Assembly (NCBI GenBank): GCA_021814145.1
Contig: JAKAIY010000015.1
Location: 1-40,497 of the forward strand
Reading direction: 5' to 3'
From: Chloroflexota bacterium
Lineage (GTDB): Bacteria; Chloroflexota; Ktedonobacteria; Ktedonobacterales; JADMIN01
Length of the DNA stretch: 40,497 bases
Shown here: positions 23,207-31,285 of the stretch, one piece after another
Numbering within the stretch: position 1 is the stretch's first letter
Layout of the letters: every line of letters starts with the position of its first letter
Translations under genes and position numbers: made by a program
The notes under the pieces: generated by a model
What the model was told of the DNA's origin: nothing
Database searches by the model: none
Seen by the model: only the letters and a program-made list of their open reading frames with translations

Positions 23207-25957
23207 ATGAGGGTAGCGGAACACTCATCAAGTGGAATGACATGTCGCTTTCCACAACTGGACCCCTATAAGCGCCGGCCATATTTTTACGCGGCGGCCG
23301 CGCTGGTGGCGATGGCGTTCACCTACTTCGTGACGGGCGCGCTGCCATATTATCCCGCAAGCTGGCGTGCGCTTATCATTCTCGCGCTGGGCGTCGCGTG
23401 GTTTCTCTCGCCCAAGTGGGGTGTGCCACTCAGCCTGCTGGCGTATGCGCTGCCAGTCGCGTATAACACAGCGTTTGGCTATGGCGCGCTGATCGTATTT
23501 GTCTGCGTGGCGTTCGTCTCACTGCTGTTTCTCGATCCGTTTACCTTCCTCATATTCAACCTGGCGACATTTGTGACCGTGGAAAGCGGCTTGTCGTGGC
23601 TCCTGCTCACGGCGCCCCTGCTGCTGATCGCGCTGGGTTCGCGCAAGGGCGCGGTCCGGGCGGCGCTGCTATGTGTATGGGCTGAGCTCCTGATGTTCGT
23701 GAATGGCTTTACCCATATCAGTATGCTCACGGGTGGCGTTGGCGGCGTGCCGCTCATGCCGCCCCATGTCGCGCCTGTCGCCTCATTACTGGACTTTTCC
23801 TGGCTCAATCCACCAGACGTGGCGGGCGATACGGCGCAGTTTGTCTCTGGCGTCATCACGCAAGCGAGCGTAGATCACCCGATCCTGATCGCTCAGGTAG
23901 GGCTCTGGGCCCTCGCCGTGGGTCTGGCTGGCGGCATGCTCTACCGCCCGCTGCGTCAGGGAGTGGTAGACCGCCTTCCCGCCTTCGCTCGCAACCTGCC
24001 CGGGCCAGCGCGCGCGGTTGGTGTGGGGGCATTGGCACTGATCATCGGGCAGCTGGTTCTGACCCTTATTCTGGAGAACGCCACGCTCGATGTGGCTGGA
24101 ACCCTGGTGGATGCGCTGAGCTCGGCGCTGATCATCATCGCGCTCTTTCCGCTGGCGGAGCCCTGGTATCAGGCGCTGACGCTCACTGGCCCCGCGTCCG
24201 TGTGGCCATCGGGTGGAGTCGCCGCCGCGCCGGATAGGAGCGGCGACGCGAGCAAACCAGCGGGCGCGCGATCGGCCCGCCGGGATATTCCCGCTGATAC
24301 CTGGGATGAGCTCGTCGGCGTGGATGACATCAAGGAAGAGGTGCTGGAGGCGGTGCGGTCGCAGTTTGACCCGAAGACACGCGATTCGCTCAAGAGCATG
24401 GCGCTCAGCCCGACACGCGGAGTCTTGCTCTTTGGGCCTCCAGGGACGGGCAAGACCAAGCTTGCGCGCATCATGGCGCATGAAGCGGGCGCGGCGTTCT
24501 TCGCGGTGAGTGGAACGGAATTCACCAGCAAGTGGCTGGGTGAATCCGAAGCCAATCTCCGGCGCATCTTCACCGACGCGCGCGAGAACCGCCCAGCGAT
24601 CCTGTTTTTCGATGAACTGGAGGCGTTCCTGCCCAAACGCGGCGATCTCTCGCGCGCGGACGCGCCGGAAAAAGGCATTGTCGCGACGTTCCTCTCGTTC
24701 ACGGACGGCGTAGGGGACATGGACGGTGTCTTGCTGATTGGGGCGACAAACTATCCCAACCTGATAGACTCGGCGGCGATGCGCCCGGGCAGATTCGACA
24801 AGCTGATCTACGTGAGCGCGCCCGATCAGGCTGCGCGGCAGGCGATCTTCGCATCGTATTTGAAGAACAAGCCGGTCGCTGAAGGGATTGACCTCGACAA
24901 GCTGGCGGCGCGCACGGAGCGGTTCACCGGCGCGGATATCCAGTTTGTCTGCACGGAAGCCGCGCGCAAGGCCCTCCGGCGCGCGACGAGCGGCAGCCCA
25001 GAGCCGATCACGATGGCCGACCTGGAGACAAGCGTGAGCGGAGCCCGCCCCTCTGTCACGTTCCAGATGCTGCGCGAGTATCAGGAGCTGGCGGACCAGT
25101 TTGGACGGCGCTCAGTGCGCGCGGATACGGTGGATGTGATTGCCAAGCCTGATCTGGCCTGGGACGATGTGGCAGGCCTGGAACTGGTGAAGGAAGCGTT
25201 ACGCGACGCGATCGAGCTGCCGTTAAAGCGCCCCGAGTTGTATCAGGAATATGGGATCAGGCCTTCCAAGGGGGTGCTGCTGTTTGGCCCGCCAGGATGT
25301 GGCAAGACGTACCTCGCGAAAGTGGTCGCCAGCGCGTCAGGGGCGCATTTCCTGGAGGTGAGAGGCCCCGAGTTGCTGCAAAAATACGTCGGTGAATCAG
25401 AGACACGGCTGCGCGATCTCTTCGGCAGGGCCAGGGAGAACGCGCCGTGCGTGATTTTCTTTGATGAGATTGACGCGATCGCGGGCGCGCGTGGCACGGG
25501 AGACGAGAGCGCGACCAAGATCCTGACACAGTTCCTGACCGAGATGGACGGGGTCGAAGAGCTCAAAGGCGTGGTCGTGATGGCCGCGACCAACCGGCCC
25601 GATGCGATAGACGCGGCGCTGATGCGCCCAGGCCGGCTGGACCGTGTGCTGTATGTGCCGCCCCCAGACGCTCCAGCCCGGCGGCAACTCTTCCAGCATG
25701 AGCTGGTCAATAAGCCCACCGCGCCGGATATTGGACTGGATGCGCTGGTCGCGCGCTCTGGCGGCTACTCAGCGGCGGACATCGCGGCGATTTGCAACGC
25801 CGCCGCCGCTGCCGCCGCGCGCGACAGCCTGCAAAGCGGCGAGCGGGAGGTCATCTCCACCGAACGCTTGCTGGCGCAACTTGAGCGGACGCCCCCGTCC
25901 ATTACGCTGGAGCAGATCGCGATGTACGAGGAGTTGCGGGACAAACTCCAGCGTTAA
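23207..25957 (+). CDS. membrane-anchored tandem AAA+ ATPase, Cdc48/VCP-like
   Basis: This 916-residue protein joins about 320 residues of membrane sequence (roughly eight to nine hydrophobic segments between 25 and 320, with a longer outside-facing loop around 170-220) to two AAA+ modules. AAA1 has Walker A GPPGTGKT at 410-417 and Walker B ILFFDELEAF (Asp469, Glu470), ending with AMRPGRFDKL. AAA2 has Walker A GPPGCGKT at 694-701 and Walker B VIFFDEIDAI (Asp753, Glu754), ending with LMRPGRLDRV. After each module comes a Cdc48-like helix: PSVTFQMLREYQEL and PSITLEQIAMYEEL. Both ATP sites look active. The order resembles Cdc48/VAT with the soluble N-domain replaced by a membrane region. There is no metalloprotease HExxH, so it is not FtsH, and no HbYX tail for a proteasome. 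GGAGG 8 bases upstream fixes ATG 23207. Likely an unfoldase or extractor of membrane proteins; that is inferred. Confidence 0.85.
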   Translation: MRVAEHSSSGMTCRFPQLDPYKRRPYFYAAAALVAMAFTYFVTGALPYYPASWRALIILALGVAWFLSPKWGVPLSLLAYALPVAYNTAFGYGALIVFVCVAFVSLLFLDPFTFLIFNLATFVTVESGLSWLLLTAPLLLIALGSRKGAVRAALLCVWAELLMFVNGFTHISMLTGGVGGVPLMPPHVAPVASLLDFSWLNPPDVAGDTAQFVSGVITQASVDHPILIAQVGLWALAVGLAGGMLYRPLRQGVVDRLPAFARNLPGPARAVGVGALALIIGQLVLTLILENATLDVAGTLVDALSSALIIIALFPLAEPWYQALTLTGPASVWPSGGVAAAPDRSGDASKPAGARSARRDIPADTWDELVGVDDIKEEVLEAVRSQFDPKTRDSLKSMALSPTRGVLLFGPPGTGKTKLARIMAHEAGAAFFAVSGTEFTSKWLGESEANLRRIFTDARENRPAILFFDELEAFLPKRGDLSRADAPEKGIVATFLSFTDGVGDMDGVLLIGATNYPNLIDSAAMRPGRFDKLIYVSAPDQAARQAIFASYLKNKPVAEGIDLDKLAARTERFTGADIQFVCTEAARKALRRATSGSPEPITMADLETSVSGARPSVTFQMLREYQELADQFGRRSVRADTVDVIAKPDLAWDDVAGLELVKEALRDAIELPLKRPELYQEYGIRPSKGVLLFGPPGCGKTYLAKVVASASGAHFLEVRGPELLQKYVGESETRLRDLFGRARENAPCVIFFDEIDAIAGARGTGDESATKILTQFLTEMDGVEELKGVVVMAATNRPDAIDAALMRPGRLDRVLYVPPPDAPARRQLFQHELVNKPTAPDIGLDALVARSGGYSAADIAAICNAAAAAAARDSLQSGEREVISTERLLAQLERTPPSITLEQIAMYEELRDKLQR

Positions 25958-25978
25958 GGATTGGCCGCGGCTCTTTTC

Positions 25979-26014
25979 CCAGGCCCTCTCCCGCCACATC
26001 GGGAGGGGGCCTGG
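25979..26014. terminator. hairpin between convergent AAA+ and MFS genes
   Basis: CCAGGCCCTCTCCCG (25979-25993) pairs with 26000-26014 with one mismatch and a 6-base loop. It lies between two convergent genes and can serve both. On the minus strand it is followed by GAAAAGAG rather than a T run; on plus there is none. Confidence 0.6.
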
Positions 26015-26036
26015 ATCATAGCGCGGTGGGAGCGCC

Positions 26037-27401
26037 TCACAGGTTCCGCAGGTCGCGGTTGAAGAAGGCGGCGATGATCGCGCCAGCCAGGACCACAGCG
26101 CCAGCCAGGATGACTGGCCGCGGCCCAAATTGGGCGACGGCGAAGCCTGCGGCGGCGACCGAGAGCGGGAATGAGGCGAAATTGGTGAAGGCGAAGACGC
26201 CCATGATGCGCCCCATCAGGTTGCGCGGCAGCTTGCGCTGGACCAGCGTCAGGAATGAGACGTTGCCCAGGCCGTTGAGGACACCGAATCCCGCCATACA
26301 GGCGACGGCGATAGCGATGCTGGGCGCGAAGGCCAGCGCGGAAATCGGGATGACCTGGATGGCGAAGAAGAGCAGCGAGATCCAGCCGCGATTGATGCGG
26401 TTCCCCAGCGCGCTCGCCAGCAGCCCGCCCACCAGCCCGCCCGCGCCAATCGCCGAGAGCATGAAGCCGAAGCCCTGGGCGTTCGTGCGCAGTGGCCCAT
26501 TCGCCAGCGCCGGAAAGGCGACCTCGGCGGCCCCGTTGAACAGATTGGCGACGACCAGCACTAGCAGCAGGATGAGAAAGTAGGGGGTGGTGAGCGCAAA
26601 GCGCCAGAGGCTGTCTGTCTGGACAGCTTCCGGGGCAGGCGCTTCGCCAGGCGCCCCGCTGGCAGGGCTGGCGCCCGCGCCGGCTTCAACTGTGGCGTCT
26701 GGGGCCACGGGCGCGATGGGCTTGCTGGCGCGGCTCCGGATGAGGGCCAGGGTGAGGGTGGAGACGGCGAAGGTGGTGGCGTCTATGGCGAAGGAGAACG
26801 GCGAGCCAACGCTGGCGACGACCGCGCCCGCGAAGGCGGGGCCGGTCATCTGGACGAAGCGCGCCATGGCGTAGAACAGGCCGTTGGCGGCCTGCAACTG
26901 GTCGTCGGGCAGCAGGTCGGGCGCGATGGCGTTCGAGGCTGGCGTGAACATGCCGTCGAACAGGCCCAGCGCGGCGGTGAAGGCGGCGATGCTCCAGAGC
27001 GGGACGCTATTCAGGAACGGCGCGCCGCCGCCGAACGTCAGCCAGGCCAGCCCCAGCAGGATGAATGTGCGGATGAAGTCGGAGAAGAGCATTACGCGAC
27101 GCGGGCGCAGCCTGTCGCTGAGCCAGCCGCCCAGCAGCGTGGCGGCGCCCAGCGGCACGCCGTAGGCGGTGAGGACGAGGCCAAGGCTGGCCGCGCCGCC
27201 GCCCCGCGTGAGCATGTACCACGGCAGGGCGACGGCGTAGAACGCGTCACCGATGAGCGAGATGAGCTGGCCGGCGAAGAGCAGGCGATAGTCACGGAAA
27301 CCCAGCGGCGCGAGCATGCCGCCGCGCCGGGACGCCCGGGAACTGGACCCAGCGGGCTGTGCGATGGCGGTCTCCGCGAGCTGCTGAGAGGAATCGGACA
27401 C
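26037..27401 (-). CDS. MFS exporter, EntS/MFS_3 type
   Basis: This 454-residue 12-helix transporter belongs to the MFS_3 group that includes the enterobactin exporter EntS and macrolide efflux proteins. The N-terminus APLGFRDYRLLFAGQLISLIGDAFYAVALPW is characteristic, as are GGWLSDRLRPRRVM (motif A) and LVQRKLPRNLMGRIMGV in the second half. The central loop (about 230-265) is an Ala/Pro-rich spacer. The start is GTG 27401 with AAAGG about 9 bases upstream. It begins 65 bases after the sigma-factor gene ends on the same strand, with a TATATA-rich patch between (27426-27433), so it may be co-transcribed or have its own promoter. Substrate unknown; drug or siderophore export is the usual role. 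Confidence 0.82.
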   Translation of the reverse strand: MSDSSQQLAETAIAQPAGSSSRASRRGGMLAPLGFRDYRLLFAGQLISLIGDAFYAVALPWYMLTRGGGAASLGLVLTAYGVPLGAATLLGGWLSDRLRPRRVMLFSDFIRTFILLGLAWLTFGGGAPFLNSVPLWSIAAFTAALGLFDGMFTPASNAIAPDLLPDDQLQAANGLFYAMARFVQMTGPAFAGAVVASVGSPFSFAIDATTFAVSTLTLALIRSRASKPIAPVAPDATVEAGAGASPASGAPGEAPAPEAVQTDSLWRFALTTPYFLILLLVLVVANLFNGAAEVAFPALANGPLRTNAQGFGFMLSAIGAGGLVGGLLASALGNRINRGWISLLFFAIQVIPISALAFAPSIAIAVACMAGFGVLNGLGNVSFLTLVQRKLPRNLMGRIMGVFAFTNFASFPLSVAAAGFAVAQFGPRPVILAGAVVLAGAIIAAFFNRDLRNL

Positions 27402-27465
27402 GGGATGGGCCTTTCACACACTGTACATATATAAGGAAGGGGCTCGTGAAGCGATAGTGAGGCGG

Positions 27466-28680
27466 TCAGGCGTGGTGAACGCCGCGCAGGCGGAGCGTCT
27501 CGGGATCAGCGAAGTAGATCAGGCGCTCACCCGTAGCGATGTCATAGAGGCCGAAGCGGATGGCGGGCGCGCCATCGTAGGCGCTGAGCGTTTCCGGCTC
27601 GATGATCCAGCGCAGGCGCTCAGCCATGAAACCGCGAAGCGCCGGGTCGCCAAGCGCCGCGATGCTCGCCGCGCTCGACCGGGCGGCGGCGCCGCAGCGC
27701 GCGCACGGGGCGACGACGTAATAGTGGCCGGGGTACGCGGATCGCGGCTCATCGCGCTGTTCGAGATCATCGCCGCGCGCGACATAGGCGCGCATGGAAG
27801 CGCCGCACATGACACAGCGGCCCTCGCCTTCAAGGGCCACAGACAGGCAATCCAAGGCGACGGCGATGAGACGCTTGTAGGCGGGGCGGAAGCTCTTCAG
27901 CCCGCGCAGGGCGCTCATGGAGGGGATGTCCGTCTCGATCAGCCCCTGCTCGCGCCAGCAACGCGGGCAGCGCAGGAGCATGCGCCCCCCGCCGTCGGGG
28001 GCGTCTTCGAGGATGCCATCCAGACGCGCCTGGCCGCAGCGGTGACACCAGAGACAGGTGTCGCGCCAGCCATGCTCATCGGCGGGCGCGAGCGCCAGGC
28101 CAAACTCGATGGCGCGCTCGCGAAGCGGCCCGCCCAGCGTCTCGCGCAACTGGCGGCGGGCGCGGCTAAGGCGGGCGTCCAGCGCATTGAGGCTGAGGCC
28201 AAGGCGCGCGGCGACCTCATCCGAAGGCAGTTCCGCCAGGTAGCGCAGCTCCAGCGCCTGCCGGGCGTTTTCCCGCAGGTGGCCTAGCGCGGCGTCAATC
28301 AGCGATGTCAGCTCCTGGTGGGTCAGCTCATCCAGCGGGTCCGGCTCATCCGAGGGCGCGTCGAAGGCGTCGAGCGCGCTCAGCGGCGCGGCCTCGTCCG
28401 CCAGCGCGACGGCGCGACGGCGGCAGTGGTTGCGCAGGATGCCATCGAGCCAGGCGTCGAAGCGGTCGGGGTCGCGCAGGCGGTCGAGCGTGCGCCAGGC
28501 GGTCAGCAGCGTCTCCTGAGCGAGGTCTTCGGCCTGGTCAGCGGGAACGCCGCGCAGCCGCGCCAGCCGGGTAAGCCGCGGGCGGGCGGCGCCCAGGCGG
28601 GCGGCGATGCCGGCCAGCGGGTCCGTCGCGGCGCGGCCCTGTCCGGAAGCCTGCGGGCTGGCGTCAGGAATTCGTGGCAT
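27466..28680 (-). CDS. ECF sigma factor with C-terminal double zinc-ribbon extension
   Basis: This is a 404-residue protein; ordinary ECF sigma factors are about 190. Region 2 spans about 32-95 (DQAEDLAQETLLTAWRTLDRLRDPDRFDAWLDGI in pieces) and region 4 about 130-185 (LELRYLAELPSDEVAARLGLSLNALDARLSRARRQL). The remaining 210 residues hold two Cys4 sets: Cys212/215 with Cys238/241, and Cys289/292 with Cys326/329. Two extra Cys (209, 278) are present. The tail ends in a beta-rich segment (IRFGLYDIATGERLIYFADP). ATG 28680 follows AAAGGAGG with 9-base spacing; the frame to 28782 is not used. No anti-sigma gene adjoins it, so the extension may do the regulating, for example by metal or redox sensing. 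That role is inferred. Confidence 0.82.
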   Translation of the reverse strand: MPRIPDASPQASGQGRAATDPLAGIAARLGAARPRLTRLARLRGVPADQAEDLAQETLLTAWRTLDRLRDPDRFDAWLDGILRNHCRRRAVALADEAAPLSALDAFDAPSDEPDPLDELTHQELTSLIDAALGHLRENARQALELRYLAELPSDEVAARLGLSLNALDARLSRARRQLRETLGGPLRERAIEFGLALAPADEHGWRDTCLWCHRCGQARLDGILEDAPDGGGRMLLRCPRCWREQGLIETDIPSMSALRGLKSFRPAYKRLIAVALDCLSVALEGEGRCVMCGASMRAYVARGDDLEQRDEPRSAYPGHYYVVAPCARCGAAARSSAASIAALGDPALRGFMAERLRWIIEPETLSAYDGAPAIRFGLYDIATGERLIYFADPETLRLRGVHHA

Positions 28681-28877
28681 CTGAGGGCGCCTCCTTTGTA
28701 TCTGGGTACGCTCTCCTGTCACTGGATGAGACGAAAACCTGACGCGATTTTTCCGGCGCCTGGCTGGCGTCCATGATACCATGAGCGCCCGAGCGCGGCG
28801 AGCGGCTGGCTGGCGGCGCCGGAAGGAGGCGGGAAGGCTCCCTGTCTATTTGGCAGGGCAGGCGGCATGCCCGTTGA

Positions 28878-30227
28878 TCATCCATCGCGCTCGCTAAGGG
28901 TCTCGGGCTCCGCTTCCTTCTCCGGGAGGCGCGAAGGTTGCTGTGAGGCGCTCAGCCCTGGCCAGCGGGGCAGCAGGAAGCGCAGCGCGACGCCCTGGCC
29001 CAGTAGCGTCACCAGCGTGACGCCATAAACGGCGTCCTGGATCTGTCTGAGGCCGGGCGTGTAGGCGGGCAGGCTGAGCGCGAGGGTAATGGAGAGCGCG
29101 CCGCGCAGACCGGAGAGCAGCAGGATCGGATTCCAGGAGGGTGGTGTGGGCCTGGGGCGGCCACGGGCGCGCGCATGCGCGCGCCAGCGGCTGACGGCGC
29201 GGGCGATGGCGTTATGCAGGCCCGTCATGCCATAGACGATGACAGCGCGCCCGACAATCAGGCCCGCCGTGGCCCAGGCGATGATCGGGAGCGCGGCGAG
29301 CGCCACATGGCTGAGCTGGACACCCAGCAGCAGGAACAGCAGCGAGGTGGCGACGTAGCTCAGGAATTCCCAGGCATTGTCTACCGCCTCATGCGACAGA
29401 TCGGAGAGGCCAACACGGCGGCCATAGCTGCCCAGAATCAGGCCCGCGGTGACAACGGCCAGAATGCCAGAGGCCCCAAGGAGGTCGGCCACCAGATAGA
29501 CGCCATAGGCGACGATGAATGTCACGCTGGTCTCGATCAGCCGGTCTTCGACCAGCCGCAGCAGCCGCGAGACCAGCCAGCCAACGACACCGCCGATCAG
29601 AACGCCGCCGGCGAACAGCCAGATCGCCGCGCGCGCTTCAGCGCCGGCCATATCGCGTGAGAATCCCGTGAAGCTGGGCGCCAGCGTGATCGCCAGGAGG
29701 TCAAGGGTGACAACGAAGGTCGCGGCGCCTACGCCGTCGTTGAACAGGCTTTCCCCCTCAATGATGGTGCGCAGTCGCGAGGACATGCCAAGCTGGCGCA
29801 TGAGGGCGATGACGGCGATTGGGTCGGTTGGGGAAATGATGGCGGCGACCAGCAGCGCGATCAGCCAGGACAGCCCGGCGCCGAAATGCAGGCCAAACGC
29901 GGTGATGGCGACAGCGATCAGCAGGCCCGGCACGGCCAGCAGCAGCACCAGCAGCCAGTTAGCCAGCAGCTTGCTGATCTCGATATTCCATGCGCCCTCG
30001 AAGAGCAGAATGGGCAGGAAGATGAAGAGGATAACATCGGGGGTAAGCTGGAGCTCTGGCAGCGTCACGAATACGCCGATCACCAGTCCGACCAGCGCCA
30101 GCGCGAGGGTGTAGGGAAAGCGGAGCGCGCGCGCCGCCAGCGCCGTCGCCAGCGCGACCGCCAGCAGCAGCGTCAACACCTCGACCTCGCCTTGCGTGCT
30201 CAGCATGGAGATATGCGCCATCAGCAT
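28878..30227 (-). CDS. CPA1-family Na+/H+ antiporter
   Basis: This 449-residue inner-membrane antiporter has about 12-13 helices and exchanges Na+ (or K+) for H+. The ion-site motifs are intact: SPTDPIAV at 132-139 in one helix and EGESLFNDG at 157-165, with the Asn163-Asp164 pair typical of electroneutral CPA1 members. FIFLPILLFEGAWNIE (69-84) is another hallmark. The C-terminal tail after the last helix is short and charged (about 30 residues), so the long regulatory tail of NhaP/NHE types is missing. ATG 30227 is the first start; its ribosome site GAAGGGAT is rather far (14 bases), and ATG 30221 is possible. ComF lies 57 bases upstream on the same strand. Confidence 0.9.
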   Translation of the reverse strand: MLMAHISMLSTQGEVEVLTLLLAVALATALAARALRFPYTLALALVGLVIGVFVTLPELQLTPDVILFIFLPILLFEGAWNIEISKLLANWLLVLLLAVPGLLIAVAITAFGLHFGAGLSWLIALLVAAIISPTDPIAVIALMRQLGMSSRLRTIIEGESLFNDGVGAATFVVTLDLLAITLAPSFTGFSRDMAGAEARAAIWLFAGGVLIGGVVGWLVSRLLRLVEDRLIETSVTFIVAYGVYLVADLLGASGILAVVTAGLILGSYGRRVGLSDLSHEAVDNAWEFLSYVATSLLFLLLGVQLSHVALAALPIIAWATAGLIVGRAVIVYGMTGLHNAIARAVSRWRAHARARGRPRPTPPSWNPILLLSGLRGALSITLALSLPAYTPGLRQIQDAVYGVTLVTLLGQGVALRFLLPRWPGLSASQQPSRLPEKEAEPETLSERDG

Positions 30228-30284
30228 GCGTTATGTAATCCCTTCGCGTAGACGCGTGAATAGCTGGGAGACGCGACGCCCCAC

Positions 30285-31043
30285 TCAGAGGTCAGGCTCC
30301 GGGGCGTCGCTGGATGGAAGCGGTGGGCGCGCCACCGCCAGCGCGTAGATCGCGGTGGGGCGGGCCTCGCGCAGCGCGCTGGCGGCGGCCTGAACCGTGG
30401 CGCCGGTGGTCACGACATCGTCCAGCAGCAGGACGGTTCGCCCGGTGAGCGCCGGGGCGGCCCCTGGCCGCAGGCCAAACGCGCCCACGACGTTGCGGCG
30501 CCGCTCGCTGGCTGTCAGCCGTGCCTGCGCGGCGGTGTCGCGCACGCGCGCGAGCAGGTCGCGCCGGACGGGCAGGGCGGCGCCACGCGCCACGCTGGCG
30601 GCCAGCAGGTCAGCCTGGTTGTAGCCCCGCGAGCGGACCCGGTCGCGGCGCAGCGGGACGGGAACGATGACATCGGCGCGGAGGCCAGAGGCGCGCCACG
30701 CGGCGAGCGCGAGACCCGCCAGCGGCAGCGCCGCGCGCCGCTTCCGGTAATATTTGAGCGCGTGGACCGCGGAGCGGACAGGACCCTCGTAGACCACGGC
30801 GACAATGATGCGGTCGAGCGCGGGCGCCAGGACGCCCGTGACGCACTCCCGGCACAGGCCGCCCGGCGCCGCGATCTCGCCCGCCAGCGGCGTGTCGCAG
30901 CGGGCGCAGCGCGGCGCTGGCGGGCGGCGAATCTTGCCCGCGCAGACGGCGCAGAGGTCCGCGCCACTGGCGCCGCAGACCACACAGCGCGGCGGAAAGA
31001 TCAGGTCGAGCAGCGCCCGCGCGCCTGCCAGCGCCATCGCCAC
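30285..31043 (-). CDS. comF: ComF family phosphoribosyltransferase-like protein
   Basis: This 252-residue protein has the full ComF layout. An N-terminal zinc region holds four Cys pairs (20/23, 31/34, 46/49, 64/67). A phosphoribosyltransferase fold follows with the PRPP loop VLLLDDVVTTGAT at 204-216. In competent bacteria ComF helps single-stranded DNA uptake and handling after entry; elsewhere its role is less clear. VPVPLRRDRVRSRGYNQADLLA (about 127-148) is the family's most conserved block. The start is GTG 31043 after AAAGGGG; ATG 31037 in the same frame is possible. No other competence gene is in the window. Confidence 0.92.
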   Translation of the reverse strand: MAMALAGARALLDLIFPPRCVVCGASGADLCAVCAGKIRRPPAPRCARCDTPLAGEIAAPGGLCRECVTGVLAPALDRIIVAVVYEGPVRSAVHALKYYRKRRAALPLAGLALAAWRASGLRADVIVPVPLRRDRVRSRGYNQADLLAASVARGAALPVRRDLLARVRDTAAQARLTASERRRNVVGAFGLRPGAAPALTGRTVLLLDDVVTTGATVQAAASALREARPTAIYALAVARPPLPSSDAPEPDL

Positions 31044-31285
31044 GCCGCCCCTTTCTCTGCGCCGCGTCCGCGGCGTCTCGTGGATGTCGCGCTCATTCTA
31101 CCATCACCTATCGCCTGTCGCCGGTGGGCGCGCGGAGCCGCCTTCCGCTGGGCGAGGACCAGCGCGGACGGGGCTGGCGCCGGCGCGGCTGGCGGCTTGC
31201 GCGGCGCGGGCGAGACTGGTACGATGCGGAGAGACATCGTGATAAGGGATGGGGCTCCGGCCTTGTTGTAGTTAAGGAGTGCGCC

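Noticed and set aside
23207-25957. FtsH-like membrane protease
   Set aside because: There is no HExxH zinc-protease motif, there are two AAA+ modules rather than one, and there are many more membrane segments than FtsH has.
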